A stretch of DNA of 64,000 bases from Hoyosella sp. YIM 151337 (GTDB lineage Bacteria > Actinomycetota > Actinomycetes > Mycobacteriales > Mycobacteriaceae): the NCBI RefSeq assembly GCF_026041215.1, contig NZ_JAPEIQ010000046.1, positions 62,001 through 126,000 on the forward strand, read 5' to 3'. This document shows, one piece after another, positions 1-8,480 of this stretch (the first letter of the stretch is position 1; the number at the start of each line of letters is the position of its first letter). The position numbers were made by a program, and so were the translations under genes. The notes below the pieces were generated by a model. It searched no databases, was not told where the DNA came from, and saw only the letters and a program-made list of their open reading frames with translations.

Positions 1-129
1 GTGCAGCACAGACTCGGAAATACCCGGGACCGTCGGCGATTCAAGGTCAACCGACACGAGCACCGGCATCGGCGCTGACTGGGGGGCAATCGCAAGCTTT
101 ACCGCATCAAGCGACTGCGTCTCCTGCAT
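1..129 (-). CDS. Partial unidentified protein, N-terminus only
   Basis: An open frame on the minus strand starts at an ATG (129) and runs off the left edge, giving 43 codons with mostly G or C in third positions. The visible peptide begins MQETQSLDAVKLAIAPQS and has no signal peptide or motif I recognise. It lies downstream of moaE in the same direction but is separated from it by a terminator-like hairpin and about 175 bases, so it is probably transcribed separately. There is no strong ribosome binding site before this ATG, so the start could be wrong. Function unknown. Confidence 0.4.
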   Translation of the reverse strand, partial: MQETQSLDAVKLAIAPQSAPMPVLVSVDLESPTVPGISESVLH

Positions 130-304
130 GGCGCGCGCTGATTCCCGCAAGGCCCGGGGCGCCGATAGGCGCGTGCCTGGCGGTCCGCACAGCTGCAATT
201 CAACTGCAGCGAGCGCGCCGTCGTGCAATCTCCGAACCGGAGCCCACCGCGAATTAACAGCGATCTGGCTGGACTCTGTGGCCCGGTTAGCGGCGACAAA
301 CACA

Positions 305-332
305 GTTCACTGTGGCAAGAATGCCACAGAAC
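305..332 (-). terminator. Hairpin after moaE
   Basis: A perfect 8-bp inverted repeat (CTGTGGCA, loop AGAA, TGCCACAG, 310-329) extends by GTT/AAC outside a small bulge. It begins 10 bases after the moaE stop and is followed on the minus strand by a short T-rich run, as expected for an intrinsic terminator of the moaC-mog-moaE operon. The remaining 130-304 contains a second small hairpin (CTCCG/CGGAG) but no riboswitch class I can identify. Confidence 0.6.
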
Positions 333-341
333 CACAACCCG

Positions 342-821
342 CTAGGCGCAGCCCACCCACTCGTCGGTGCCGTCGGGGAAGATCTGGCGCTTCCACACCG
401 GAAGTTGGGCTTTTATTTGTTCAACCAGGCCGGAACATGTGGCGAAGGCTTCGGCCCGGTGATCGGCAGCAACTGCGCACACCAGCGCTGCGTCACCGAT
501 CTCCAGCGGCCCCACCCGGTGACTCACCGCGATCGCTCTGACACCGAACGCCTGGGCCGCCACCTCGTCAGCTACCCGCGCGACGACAGCCCCCGCGGTG
601 GGGTGCGCAGAGTATTCGAGCCGGGTTACCGTTCGGCCGCCGTCATGGTCACGCACCACACCGGCGAAGCTCACGACAGCACCGGCTGAGCGATCAGCCA
701 CCAGAGCCTCGTGTTCTGCAACATCCAGTGGTTCAGAACTGACGGCCGCACGTCGTACCACCGGGGTGTGTTCGAGTGCCCCTTTCGGGACCGAACAGCA
801 CGGCGACGTGTCACTCTGCAT
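342..821 (-). CDS. moaE: Molybdopterin synthase catalytic subunit MoaE
   Basis: MoaE is the large subunit of molybdopterin synthase; with thiocarboxylated MoaD it inserts two sulfurs into cyclic pyranopterin monophosphate in the cytosol. The 159-residue product has the family signatures: SFAGVVRD near residue 50, [10 protein letters not shown] near 105, a HR..AF segment, then [11 protein letters not shown] and a C-terminal DGTDEWVG. I chose the ATG at 821 because GGAGG lies 5 bases upstream; an in-frame start 12 bases earlier is weaker. It overlaps mog by 11 bp, so the genes are probably translationally coupled. No moaD is visible nearby. Confidence 0.93.
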   Translation of the reverse strand: MQSDTSPCCSVPKGALEHTPVVRRAAVSSEPLDVAEHEALVADRSAGAVVSFAGVVRDHDGGRTVTRLEYSAHPTAGAVVARVADEVAAQAFGVRAIAVSHRVGPLEIGDAALVCAVAADHRAEAFATCSGLVEQIKAQLPVWKRQIFPDGTDEWVGCA

Positions 822-1284
822 GGCCACCTCCACGGATCTGGTCTAGCGCGTGCTCAAGGATGCCGTCGAGAAGCGAAAGCGCGTCGTTGACGCCGCCGCG
901 CGATCCGGGGAGGTTCACGATGAATGTCCGCCCAGCCACACCTGCCAGTCCACGGGAGAGCACAGCTGTGGGGACCTTCGCGATTCCTGCCCGGCGGATC
1001 GCCTCAGCGATCCCCGGTATCTCGTAATCGATAAGTGCGGCGGTGTGCTGCGGTGTCACATCGGTCGGTGTCAGCCCCGTACCTCCCGTCGTGAAAATGA
1101 CCCCGCAGCCATCAGCTATAGCCTTGCGCAGCGCGTCACCGACTTCCTCACCGTCAGGCACGACGATCGGAGAATCCACGGCGAAACCGCGCCCTAGCAG
1201 CCACTCCGTGATAACCGGCCCAGTGCGGTCGGTATACAAGCCTTGCGCGGCGCGCGTCGAGGCAACGATAACGGCGGCTTTCAC
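811..1284 (-). CDS. mog: Molybdopterin adenylyltransferase Mog/MoaB
   Basis: Activates molybdopterin by adenylylation before molybdenum insertion. The protein (about 157 residues) is a single MoCF-biosynthesis domain: N-terminal [14 protein letters not shown], the nucleotide-binding [15 protein letters not shown] around residue 70, and the C-terminal IVNLPGS loop. I place the start at the GTG whose GTGA overlaps the moaC stop codon by 4 bp, with GGGAG just upstream; an earlier in-frame GTG (1296) is possible. Middle gene of the moaC-mog-moaE operon, the same order as M. tuberculosis moaC2-mog-moaE2. Confidence 0.92.
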   Translation of the reverse strand: MKAAVIVASTRAAQGLYTDRTGPVITEWLLGRGFAVDSPIVVPDGEEVGDALRKAIADGCGVIFTTGGTGLTPTDVTPQHTAALIDYEIPGIAEAIRRAGIAKVPTAVLSRGLAGVAGRTFIVNLPGSRGGVNDALSLLDGILEHALDQIRGGGHAE

Positions 1285-1778
1285 GGCCGCTCCCACCTTC
1301 CCGTTTTGCCGCCTTCTTTGAAGACGACTCGCACATTGTTCATTGTCGCTCCAGGGTCGACGGCCTTCACCATGTCGTGCAGGGTGAGACCGGCGACGGC
1401 CACAGCCGTCAGGGCTTCCATTTCAGCCCCAGTGCGGCCCGTAGTTTTGATGGACGCGGTTACGTCAATGTACGTATCGCCAAGATCAAACTCGACTGTT
1501 ACACCGGCAAGTGGAATCGGATGACATAAGGGCACCAACTCAGGAGTTTTTTTCGCCCCCATGATCGCGGCGATACGCGCCGTCGCGAGAGCATCGCCCT
1601 TAGGGAGACCATCAGCCGCGAGCAAACCGATGACTTCGGCGGTGGTCTCGAAACGTCCAGCAGCGGCCGCGCGGCGCGCAGTCTCCGATTTTTCGCTGAT
1701 GTCAACCATGCGGGCAGAGCCCCGGCTGTCCACGTGGGTTAGGCGGGGCTCGCCGCTTGGAGTATTCAGCTCATTCAC
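1281..1778 (-). CDS. moaC: Cyclic pyranopterin monophosphate synthase MoaC
   Basis: MoaC converts the MoaA product 3',8-cyclo-GTP into cyclic pyranopterin monophosphate, the first stable intermediate of molybdenum cofactor synthesis. At 165 residues it is the usual length. Visible signatures are RMVDISEK near residue 25, the LCHPIPL motif near 80, and GAEMEALTAVAVAGLTLHDM near 120 carrying the conserved catalytic Asp/Lys region (DMVKAVDP). First gene of the operon. moaA is not in the window. Confidence 0.95.
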   Translation of the reverse strand: MNELNTPSGEPRLTHVDSRGSARMVDISEKSETARRAAAAGRFETTAEVIGLLAADGLPKGDALATARIAAIMGAKKTPELVPLCHPIPLAGVTVEFDLGDTYIDVTASIKTTGRTGAEMEALTAVAVAGLTLHDMVKAVDPGATMNNVRVVFKEGGKTGRWERP

Positions 1779-1793
1779 GGAACTAGTACGCGG

Positions 1794-1979
1794 TCAGCGG
1801 TTAACGACCGTGTAGGGATGGACGTAGTGGACCTGCTCCACGGGAAGAGGAAAGGAGGTCTCCCCGAATGGTGAAAGACCGCCGGCGCGGTCCGAGGAAA
1901 GCTCAGTCACGGCGTGGTCGCCGTCCTCTACCGCTGGCCAGCCCGGATCGACGTACTTGTTTTTCTTCTTCTCAGCCAC
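1794..1979 (-). CDS. Conserved small protein, Rv0863-like
   Basis: A 61-residue frame starting at GTG 1979 ([15 protein letters not shown]) and ending in PYTVVNR 15 bp before moaC. The position, next to moaC and divergent from the helicase-domain gene, matches a small conserved hypothetical gene beside moaC2 in mycobacteria. It is hydrophilic, has no signal peptide or membrane segment, and has a basic N-terminus followed by an acidic middle. An upstream in-frame ATG (2015) would add 12 residues but has weaker codon use. Function unknown; it may belong to the moa transcript. Confidence 0.6.
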   Translation of the reverse strand: MAEKKKNKYVDPGWPAVEDGDHAVTELSSDRAGGLSPFGETSFPLPVEQVHYVHPYTVVNR

Positions 1980-2060
1980 GTGTCCATTTTGACAGTTCGA
2001 TTCTGAGGCGCGCACCCGAGGTCGCCTTTCGGGTGGGAAAACTCTCTACGCTGGTACACG

Positions 2061-4349
2061 ATGACGCCCTCGACTCACCCTGCCTCCCGCAGCGGGCGGG
2101 ACTCTGCGTTCGGCGCGTGGCTCACGCAATTGAGCGACGCGGACCTCGTCATGCTCCTTCGAAACCGCCCTGACCTGGCAGTACCTCCCCCGTTGAACAT
2201 GAACGTGCTCACTGATCGCGTATGCCTGCGCGCATCGGTGCAACGCGCCCTCGATGATGCCGATCTGCTGACGCTCACCGTGGTCGAAGCCCTTGCGCTG
2301 CTCGGGGCTGCCGAACAACGCGTTAACCGCGCCGCCCTGCTCGGGATGTTCGCTGGCCTCCACGGCGCCGAACTCACCCGCGAAATTGACGCCCGGATCG
2401 ACTGGCTCCGTGAACGCGCCCTTATTTGGGGGGACGATCTTCAACTCATTGACGGCGCTGCAGACGCCGTTCCGTGGCGGATCGGCCGTCTCAGCACGCT
2501 GCAGCATGTAGCGGCGCTCGACGGTCTGCCGAAACGGCTGCAAACACTGCCGCCCGAACAAGCGGTGATCGTTGAAAAGCTCGCCCACGGCACGCCGTTC
2601 GGTTCGACGCGAGACGCCGCACCCGACGCGCACCCCGAACGCCCGATACCGCAGCTGATCGCGGCCGGACTGCTCGCCCGCATCGATGACCACACAGTCG
2701 AACTGCCGTTCCACGTTGGCCAGGTGGTGCGCGGCGAGGCGGCACTCGATCCGCATGTCCTGACAGAGCCGACAACAGACCTCAAGACGGGAGACATGCG
2801 GGCGGCGAACGCGTCCGCCGCCGGAGAAGCGATGGAGTTCCTCCGCGACTGCACCTCCATCATCGCTGTGCTCGGTACCGCGCCCGCGCCGGACCTCAAA
2901 GCCGGCGGGCTAGGTGTCCGAGAGTTGCGCCGCATCGCGAAATCCGCTGGGCTCTCCGAGGAACGCACCGGCCTGCTTGTCGAGGTTCTCGCTGCGGCGA
3001 CACTCATCACGAAGGGTGATGACTATCTCGCATCCGGTGATCCGGTGTGGGCGCCATCTGAGATCGCCGATGCGTGGCTAGACGCGGACACCGCGGCGCA
3101 GTGGGCGAAAGTCGCGAGCGCCTGGTTAAGCATGAAGAGCCGCCCATGGCTAATCGGATGGCGGGGCGCCACCGACAAACCGGCGGCCGCGCTCTCGGAG
3201 GACATCGTCTCGCACACTGCGGAAGCGGACCGCCGCCACATGCTTTCGATCTGGACCGCGGTCCCCGAAGGTACTGTGCTCCAGGCAGACGACGCACAGC
3301 GATTATTGACGTGGCGGCGCCCCCGCGCGGCTCGGCGCTTCGCCGGGCAGGCGGTCATCAGCACGCTCGCCGAAGCGTCCGCGCTCGGGCTGGTCGTGGG
3401 CGGCATCCTCACCGCCCCCGGGCGGGCGCTGCTCACAGACCCTGATCTTCCTGAACTCGCGGACATTATGCAGCCGCTACTGCCGCAACCGCTCGATCAT
3501 GTGCTTGTCCAGGCCGACCTGACCGTTGTCGCGCCCGGGCCGCTCGTGCCGGAGCTCCACGACCAGGTCAACCTCGTGGCGGACGTCGAATCGGCTGGCG
3601 CGGCAACGGTGTACCGCGTCACCGAACACAGCGTGCTCCGCGCACTGGACAGCGGCATGTCAGCAACCGCCATACACACTCTGTTCGACAAACATTCGCG
3701 GACACCCGTTCCGCAGGCCCTGAAATACCTGGTTGACGACACGGCGCGGCGGCACGGGCAACTGCGCGCGGGCATGGCGTCGTCATTCATCCGGTGCGAA
3801 GACCCCGCGATGATGAAGGAAGTCCTTGCCTCAGCCGCGGCGGCCGAGCTGGGCCTGCGGGCGCTGGCCCCCACGGTGGCGGTGTCCCAACTGCCGCTTG
3901 GTGACGTGCTGGAACGTCTGCGCTCAGCGGGCTTTACCCCAGCAGGTGAGGACGAGAGCGGCGACATCATCGATCTGCGTCCCCGGGGTGTTCGGTTGCA
4001 GGCGCGGCGCCAGCGGTCAGTTGCGGTGCCGCGGACACTTCCGGTGCCGAAACATGAGCAACTCGTCAGCGTGGTGGAAGGACTTCGCGCGACACAGATC
4101 CGGACCTCACATTCGCGCGCGTCCGCGTCCGGCAGCACCGCTGCGACGGTTGCGCTGCTGCAACTCGCGGTGCAGGCACAGCGGCGCGTGCTGATCAGTT
4201 TCGTCGATGCGCAAGGCACCGCCGGTGTGCGGGTGGTCGAGCCGGTTGCAGTGCAGGCCGGACAGTTGCATGCCTTTGATCCCACCGCAGACGCCGTTCG
4301 GCGCTTTTCTCTTGCCCGCATGAGTTCAGTGGAGCTACTAGATAACTAA
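2061..4349 (+). CDS. Helicase C-terminal-domain protein (Rv0862c-like)
   Basis: 762 residues, conserved in Mycobacteriales beside the XPB helicase gene. The N-terminus (FGAWLTQLSDADLVMLLRNR) and several winged-helix-like stretches resemble the XPB/Ssl2-associated helicase C-terminal domain family (Helicase_C_3 type). I see no Walker A, no DEAH box and no arginine finger, so it is probably not itself an ATPase. The C-terminal part (LLQLAVQAQRRVLISFVDAQG) resembles WYL-like nucleic-acid or ligand-sensing folds, which is an inference. It is divergent from the moa genes and 18 bp upstream of the acyl-CoA synthetase. It may act with the helicase at 6346-8013 in DNA repair, but its role is not established. 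Confidence 0.75.
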   Translation: MTPSTHPASRSGRDSAFGAWLTQLSDADLVMLLRNRPDLAVPPPLNMNVLTDRVCLRASVQRALDDADLLTLTVVEALALLGAAEQRVNRAALLGMFAGLHGAELTREIDARIDWLRERALIWGDDLQLIDGAADAVPWRIGRLSTLQHVAALDGLPKRLQTLPPEQAVIVEKLAHGTPFGSTRDAAPDAHPERPIPQLIAAGLLARIDDHTVELPFHVGQVVRGEAALDPHVLTEPTTDLKTGDMRAANASAAGEAMEFLRDCTSIIAVLGTAPAPDLKAGGLGVRELRRIAKSAGLSEERTGLLVEVLAAATLITKGDDYLASGDPVWAPSEIADAWLDADTAAQWAKVASAWLSMKSRPWLIGWRGATDKPAAALSEDIVSHTAEADRRHMLSIWTAVPEGTVLQADDAQRLLTWRRPRAARRFAGQAVISTLAEASALGLVVGGILTAPGRALLTDPDLPELADIMQPLLPQPLDHVLVQADLTVVAPGPLVPELHDQVNLVADVESAGAATVYRVTEHSVLRALDSGMSATAIHTLFDKHSRTPVPQALKYLVDDTARRHGQLRAGMASSFIRCEDPAMMKEVLASAAAAELGLRALAPTVAVSQLPLGDVLERLRSAGFTPAGEDESGDIIDLRPRGVRLQARRQRSVAVPRTLPVPKHEQLVSVVEGLRATQIRTSHSRASASGSTAATVALLQLAVQAQRRVLISFVDAQGTAGVRVVEPVAVQAGQLHAFDPTADAVRRFSLARMSSVELLDN

Positions 4350-4367
4350 CCGAACTGGAGGTTTGTT

Positions 4368-6257
4368 GTGGCAGTACCGGCAGGAGCGTACAAAGCGGCG
4401 TACGACGCGAGCATCGACGATCCGCACGACTTCTGGCGGGCCGCTGCCAGTGACGTCACTTGGACGCGCAAGCCCACACAGGTACTCGACGACTCAAACG
4501 CCCCGTTCTATCGCTGGTTCCCTGACGGTGAGCTGAACACGTGCGCGAACGCGCTCGACCGGCACGTCGCGGCGGGGCGCGGCGATAACCTCGCGCTCAT
4601 CTATGACTCTCCAGTGACGGGCACGGACCGCACTTACACATACGCCGAGTTACTGTCCGAGGTGGCGCGATTCGCTGGCGCGCTGAAGCACGCGGGGGTG
4701 GGCAAAGGTGACCGGGTAGTCATCTACATGCCCATGGTGCCGGAGGCCGTGATCGGGATGCTCGCGTGCGCGCGCCTCGGCGCCGTCCATTCAGTGGTAT
4801 TCGGCGGGTTCGCCCCGGCGGAACTAGCGGCGCGCATCGACGATGCTCAGCCTGTTGTGGTGCTTTCTGCGTCGTGCGGGATCGAGCCTTCCCGGGTGGT
4901 GGAATACAAGCCGATGCTGGACAAGGCGCTTGAACTCGCCGCGCATCGCCCGAAACAGTGCGTCATCCTGCAGCGGCCCCAGTCTGCTGCGGAACTGCTG
5001 CAAGGCCGAGACATTGCCTGGTCGGAGTTCATCGCGGCGGCGCCCGAGGCGGATCCGGTGCCGGTCGCATCGACCGACCCATTGTACGTGCTGTACACGT
5101 CCGGGACGACAGGCAAACCGAAGGGCATTGTGCGGGATAACGGTGGCCACGCGGTCGCACTGCTGTGGAGCATGCGCAACGTCTACGGGATCCAGCCTGG
5201 CGACGTGTACTGGGCCGCATCTGACATCGGCTGGGTGGTCGGACACTCCTACATCGTCTATGCGCCGCTGTTGCTTGGCGCCACAACTGTGCTTTACGAG
5301 GGAAAACCGATCGGCACGCCCGACCCCGGCGCGTTCTGGCGGGTGATCTCCCAATACGGCGTCAAGGCGTTGTTCACCGCACCGACCGCGTTCCGGGCCA
5401 TCCGCAAAGAAGACCCGGATGCGGCATACCTATCGAAATACGACATCTCCGTGCTGCGCTGCCTCTTCCTGGCTGGCGAACGCCTCGACCCAGACACCTA
5501 CCACTGGGCCGCAACAAAATTAGGCATTCCAGTTGTCGACCACTGGTGGCAAACCGAGACAGGCTGGCCCATCGCGGCGAACATGATGGGACTTGAGCCG
5601 ATGCCCATCAAAGCCGGCTCCCCCACCGTCCCGGTGCCCGGCTATGGCGTGCAAATCTTGCGCCCTGATGGCACCGAAGCTGCAGTCGGTGAAGAAGGAG
5701 CCATCTGCATCAAGCTGCCGCTGCCGCCGGGCACACTGCCGACACTGTGGGGTGATGATGACCGATACGTCGCCGCCTACCTTTCCGCCTTCCCCGGCTA
5801 CTACCTCACCGGCGACAGCGGCTATTTCGACGATGACGGCTACTTGTTCGTAATGGGCCGCACTGATGACGTCATCAACGTCGCAGGTCACCGCCTGTCA
5901 ACGGGGTCGATGGAAGCGGTCATCGCGGCACACCCCGCAGTGGCAGAGTGCGCGGTGATCGGTGTTGCCGATCCGCTGAAGGGCCAGGTGCCGCGCGGAC
6001 TCGTCGTGCTGAAGGCGGGCGCGGAAATCGATGCGGACACACTGCAAGCTGAGCTTGTGGCGGCCGTTCGCGAACACATCGGCGCGGTGGCGGTGTTCAA
6101 GCACGTGGACGTCGTCCCGGCGCTTCCGAAGACCCGGTCCGGCAAAATTCTGCGTAAGACGATGCGCGGCATCGCGGACGGCCGCGATGAGCCGCTGCCC
6201 TCAACGATCGAGGACCCTGCCGTGCTCGACCGGCTGCGCCCCATCCTGGGACGCTGA
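4368..6257 (+). CDS. prpE: Propionyl-/acetyl-CoA synthetase (PrpE/Acs type)
   Basis: AMP-forming short-chain acyl-CoA synthetase of 629 residues. Motifs in order: Acs-type N-terminal cap, ATP-binding loop YTSGTTGKPKGIVRDNGGHA (about 245), DHWWQTETGWPI (about 390), YLTGDSGYFDDDGY (about 485), GRTDDVINVAGHRLS (about 500) and C-terminal PKTRSGKILRK with the acylatable catalytic lysine. The length and the IVRDNGGH motif fit propionyl-CoA synthetases better than acetyl-CoA synthetases. The GTG start has CTGGAGG 6 bases upstream. The gene sits between two helicase-related genes that are normally neighbours, so it looks like an insertion into that block; its codon use is native. Confidence 0.88.
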   Translation: MAVPAGAYKAAYDASIDDPHDFWRAAASDVTWTRKPTQVLDDSNAPFYRWFPDGELNTCANALDRHVAAGRGDNLALIYDSPVTGTDRTYTYAELLSEVARFAGALKHAGVGKGDRVVIYMPMVPEAVIGMLACARLGAVHSVVFGGFAPAELAARIDDAQPVVVLSASCGIEPSRVVEYKPMLDKALELAAHRPKQCVILQRPQSAAELLQGRDIAWSEFIAAAPEADPVPVASTDPLYVLYTSGTTGKPKGIVRDNGGHAVALLWSMRNVYGIQPGDVYWAASDIGWVVGHSYIVYAPLLLGATTVLYEGKPIGTPDPGAFWRVISQYGVKALFTAPTAFRAIRKEDPDAAYLSKYDISVLRCLFLAGERLDPDTYHWAATKLGIPVVDHWWQTETGWPIAANMMGLEPMPIKAGSPTVPVPGYGVQILRPDGTEAAVGEEGAICIKLPLPPGTLPTLWGDDDRYVAAYLSAFPGYYLTGDSGYFDDDGYLFVMGRTDDVINVAGHRLSTGSMEAVIAAHPAVAECAVIGVADPLKGQVPRGLVVLKAGAEIDADTLQAELVAAVREHIGAVAVFKHVDVVPALPKTRSGKILRKTMRGIADGRDEPLPSTIEDPAVLDRLRPILGR

Positions 6258-6345
6258 GGTTCGGTACACCTGCGCACTGGCCGGCGGCGGGGATTCCATG
6301 GACAATGGTGTGTTCGCCGCAAGTGACCAGTGAGGGAGATTCGAC

Positions 6346-8013
6346 GTGACCGACGGTCCGCTGATCGTTCAGTCAGACAAGACGCTGCTACTCGAGATCG
6401 ATCACCCACTTTCGGACCAGGCACGTTCGGCGATCGCCCCATTCGCAGAACTCGAACGTGCACCCGAGCATGTGCACACGTACCGGGTGACGCCCCTCGC
6501 GCTGTGGAACGCGCGGGCCGCCGGCCACGACGCCGAACAAGTTGTGGACGCACTCGTGCGCTTCTCCCGTTATCCGGTTCCGCAGCCGCTGCTCGTGGAC
6601 ATCGTCGACACCATTGCGCGGTACGGGCGGCTGCAACTGGTGAAGCACCCCGCGCATGGCCTGACGCTCGTCAGCCTGGATCGTGCCGTCCTCGCTGAGG
6701 TCATGCGGAACAAGAAAATCAATCCGATGCTCGGCGCCAAGATCGACGACGACACCGTGATCGTGCATCCCAGTGAGCGCGGCCGCCTCAAGCAGATGCT
6801 CCTCAAAGTCGGTTGGCCCGCTGAGGATCTCGCTGGCTACGTCGACGGCGAGGCGCACGCGATATCACTCGAAACCCACGACGAGTGGGAGTTGCGTGAC
6901 TATCAGCGCATGGCCGCGGACTCTTTCTGGCAAGGCGGCTCCGGTGTCGTAGTGCTGCCCTGTGGTTCCGGGAAAACTATCGTCGGCGCGGCAGCGATGG
7001 CGAAAGCCCAAGCCACGACGCTCATCTTGGTGACGAACACCGTGGCGGGCCGCCAGTGGAAACGTGAACTCATCGCCCGCACGTCACTGACTGAGGAAGA
7101 GATCGGCGAATACTCCGGGGAGAAGAAGGAGATCCGCCCCGTCACGATCGCGACTTACCAGGTGATCACCCGCCGGACGAAGGGTGAGTACAAGCATCTG
7201 GAGCTGTTTGACTCCCGGGACTGGGGGCTCGTCATTTACGACGAGGTGCACCTGCTCCCCGCGCCGGTGTTCCGCATGACAGCTGATTTGCAGTCCCGCC
7301 GGCGGCTCGGCCTCACGGCGACACTGGTCCGGGAAGATGGCCGTGAGGGTGACGTCTTCTCGCTGATCGGCCCGAAACGCTATGACGCGCCGTGGAAGGA
7401 CATCGAGGCGCAGGGCTGGATCGCGCCCGCGGACTGCATCGAAGTGCGAGTCACGCTGACGGAGTCTGAGCGCATGGCGTATGCCGTCGCCGAGCCCGAA
7501 GAACGGTACCGGCTATGTTCCACCGCGCACACGAAGGTAGCGGTGGTGAAGTCAATCCTCCAACGCCATGCGGGGGCACAGACTCTCGTTATCGGTGCCT
7601 ACATCGATCAGCTGGAAGAGCTGGGTGCCGAACTCGATGCGCCTGTGATTCAGGGTTCGACGCGAAATAAGGAACGTGAAGCCCTGTTTGATGCGTTCCG
7701 CCGGGGCGAGATCCAGACTTTGGTGGTCAGTAAGGTAGCGAACTTTTCGATCGACCTTCCAGAAGCGACAGTTGCCGTGCAGGTTTCAGGGACGTTCGGA
7801 TCCAGGCAAGAGGAAGCCCAGCGGCTTGGCCGGTTGCTTCGGCCGAAGAAGGACGGGCACCAGGCCCATTTCTATTCAGTGGTGTCTCGGGACACCCTCG
7901 ATACCGAGTACGCAGCGCATCGGCAGCGGTTCCTCGCTGAACAAGGATATGCGTACCGGATTGTTGACGCCGATGACCTGCTAGGACCTGCGATCGGAGA
8001 CATGACCAGCTAG
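6346..8013 (+). CDS. XPB/Rad25-type DNA helicase
   Basis: Superfamily 2 3'-5' DNA helicase, 555 residues, the bacterial XPB homologue (M. tuberculosis Rv0861c, ercc3). Visible: an N-terminal damage-recognition-like region, Walker A LPCGSGKTIVGA near residue 203, DEVHLLPAP (motif II, DEVH instead of DEAH) near 300, GLTATLVREDG (motif III) near 325, and QRLGRLLRPKKDG (motif VI) near 500. The GTG start follows a GGGAGA ribosome binding site. The stop is followed within 7 bases by a perfect 19-bp hairpin. Its last 25 codons are repeated in diverged form at 12602-12679. Confidence 0.92.
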   Translation: MTDGPLIVQSDKTLLLEIDHPLSDQARSAIAPFAELERAPEHVHTYRVTPLALWNARAAGHDAEQVVDALVRFSRYPVPQPLLVDIVDTIARYGRLQLVKHPAHGLTLVSLDRAVLAEVMRNKKINPMLGAKIDDDTVIVHPSERGRLKQMLLKVGWPAEDLAGYVDGEAHAISLETHDEWELRDYQRMAADSFWQGGSGVVVLPCGSGKTIVGAAAMAKAQATTLILVTNTVAGRQWKRELIARTSLTEEEIGEYSGEKKEIRPVTIATYQVITRRTKGEYKHLELFDSRDWGLVIYDEVHLLPAPVFRMTADLQSRRRLGLTATLVREDGREGDVFSLIGPKRYDAPWKDIEAQGWIAPADCIEVRVTLTESERMAYAVAEPEERYRLCSTAHTKVAVVKSILQRHAGAQTLVIGAYIDQLEELGAELDAPVIQGSTRNKEREALFDAFRRGEIQTLVVSKVANFSIDLPEATVAVQVSGTFGSRQEEAQRLGRLLRPKKDGHQAHFYSVVSRDTLDTEYAAHRQRFLAEQGYAYRIVDADDLLGPAIGDMTS

Positions 8014-8084
8014 GCCTCGATCGTGAAGGATCAGGGCGCTCAGGCCGCCCTGATCCTTCACGATTTTGCCGCCTCCTCCTGGCG
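7936..8084 (+). repeat. Left copy of 149-bp direct repeat (helicase tail + hairpin)
   Basis: This segment covers the last 25 codons of the XPB helicase, its stop, a hairpin, and the sequence GCCGCCTCCTCCTGGCG. It aligns without gaps to 12602-12750 (about 123 of 149 positions by my hand count). The two copies flank the reductase, desaturase, SDR and TetR genes. Most coding differences are at third codon positions. Confidence 0.8.
8020..8064 (+). terminator. Hairpin family copy 1
   Basis: Perfect 19-bp inverted repeat (left arm ATCGTGAAGGATCAGGGCG) around a 7-base loop CTCAGGC, starting 7 bases after the helicase stop. Two more copies with nearly the same arms lie at 12686-12730 and 14077-14121. 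Position and stem strength suggest a bidirectional terminator. No strong T-run follows on the plus strand (CGATTTTGCC). Confidence 0.75.
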
Positions 8085-8312
8085 TAGCGCCATGTCCCGC
8101 GACACCCGTGATGTCTCCGAGCGAGGCACCGCCGCCACACCGCCACCGGGTTTCCTGAACCTCCGCCCCACAACCGAACACTCCAGCGCCGCCACCCCAC
8201 CGGTGGCCTCATCTTGCTCACACACTCGGTCCCACGCGGGTGCCTCAAGTGAGCAGTGGAGCGCGAGCCCGCGAACGCCCTGAGCGCCACCGTCACACCT
8301 GCGATATTCGCG
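8058..8312 (-). other. Start-less open frame, possible gene-end remnant
   Basis: A minus-strand frame is open for about 84 codons and ends in RQEEAAKS and a TGA that lies inside hairpin copy 1. The alkylation-repair-like gene at 12724-13404 ends the same way (RQEEAAQS, with its stop inside hairpin copy 2). No convincing start codon or ribosome binding site is present. The frame includes GGVAALECSVVGRRF. It could be the relic of a gene once convergent with the helicase, or a by-product of a repeated noncoding element. Confidence 0.3.
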
Positions 8313-8390
8313 CTACGCGACCGGATGCTCGTTACTCAGGCCCGCCCACTACCGGCACGTTCACTCATCAACGGACGATCGTCCACTGTA

Positions 8391-8420
8391 TTGACAGTCA
8401 CACTCGTTTTACTTGGACTT
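8391..8420 (+). promoter_or_regulatory. Possible promoter of the reductase-desaturase operon
   Basis: TTGACA at 8391-8396 lies in an unusually AT-rich stretch about 90 bases before the reductase ATG. A weak -10 (TGGACT or GGACTT) follows at 17-18 bases. GACAGT (8393-8398) and ACTGTC (8438-8443) form a distant inverted repeat that might bind a regulator. The rest of 8085-8480 shows no other gene in this direction. Confidence 0.35.
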
Positions 8421-8480
8421 TTATCCAGCCGCACCCTACTGTCTTTCAGTGTACAGACGTTCACCGAAAGGGAGTCATCG

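Noticed and set aside
130-304. Possible c-di-AMP (ydaO) or molybdenum-cofactor riboswitch upstream of the partial gene
   Set aside because: A GCTAACCGG motif and a small hairpin are present, but the conserved core elements are not in order. I could not fold it to either consensus by eye.
8256-8480. N-terminal extension of 75 residues of the ferredoxin reductase, with a hydrophobic stretch
   Set aside because: The segment is AT-rich with poor third-position bias and contains a likely promoter; a good ribosome binding site supports the ATG at 8481.
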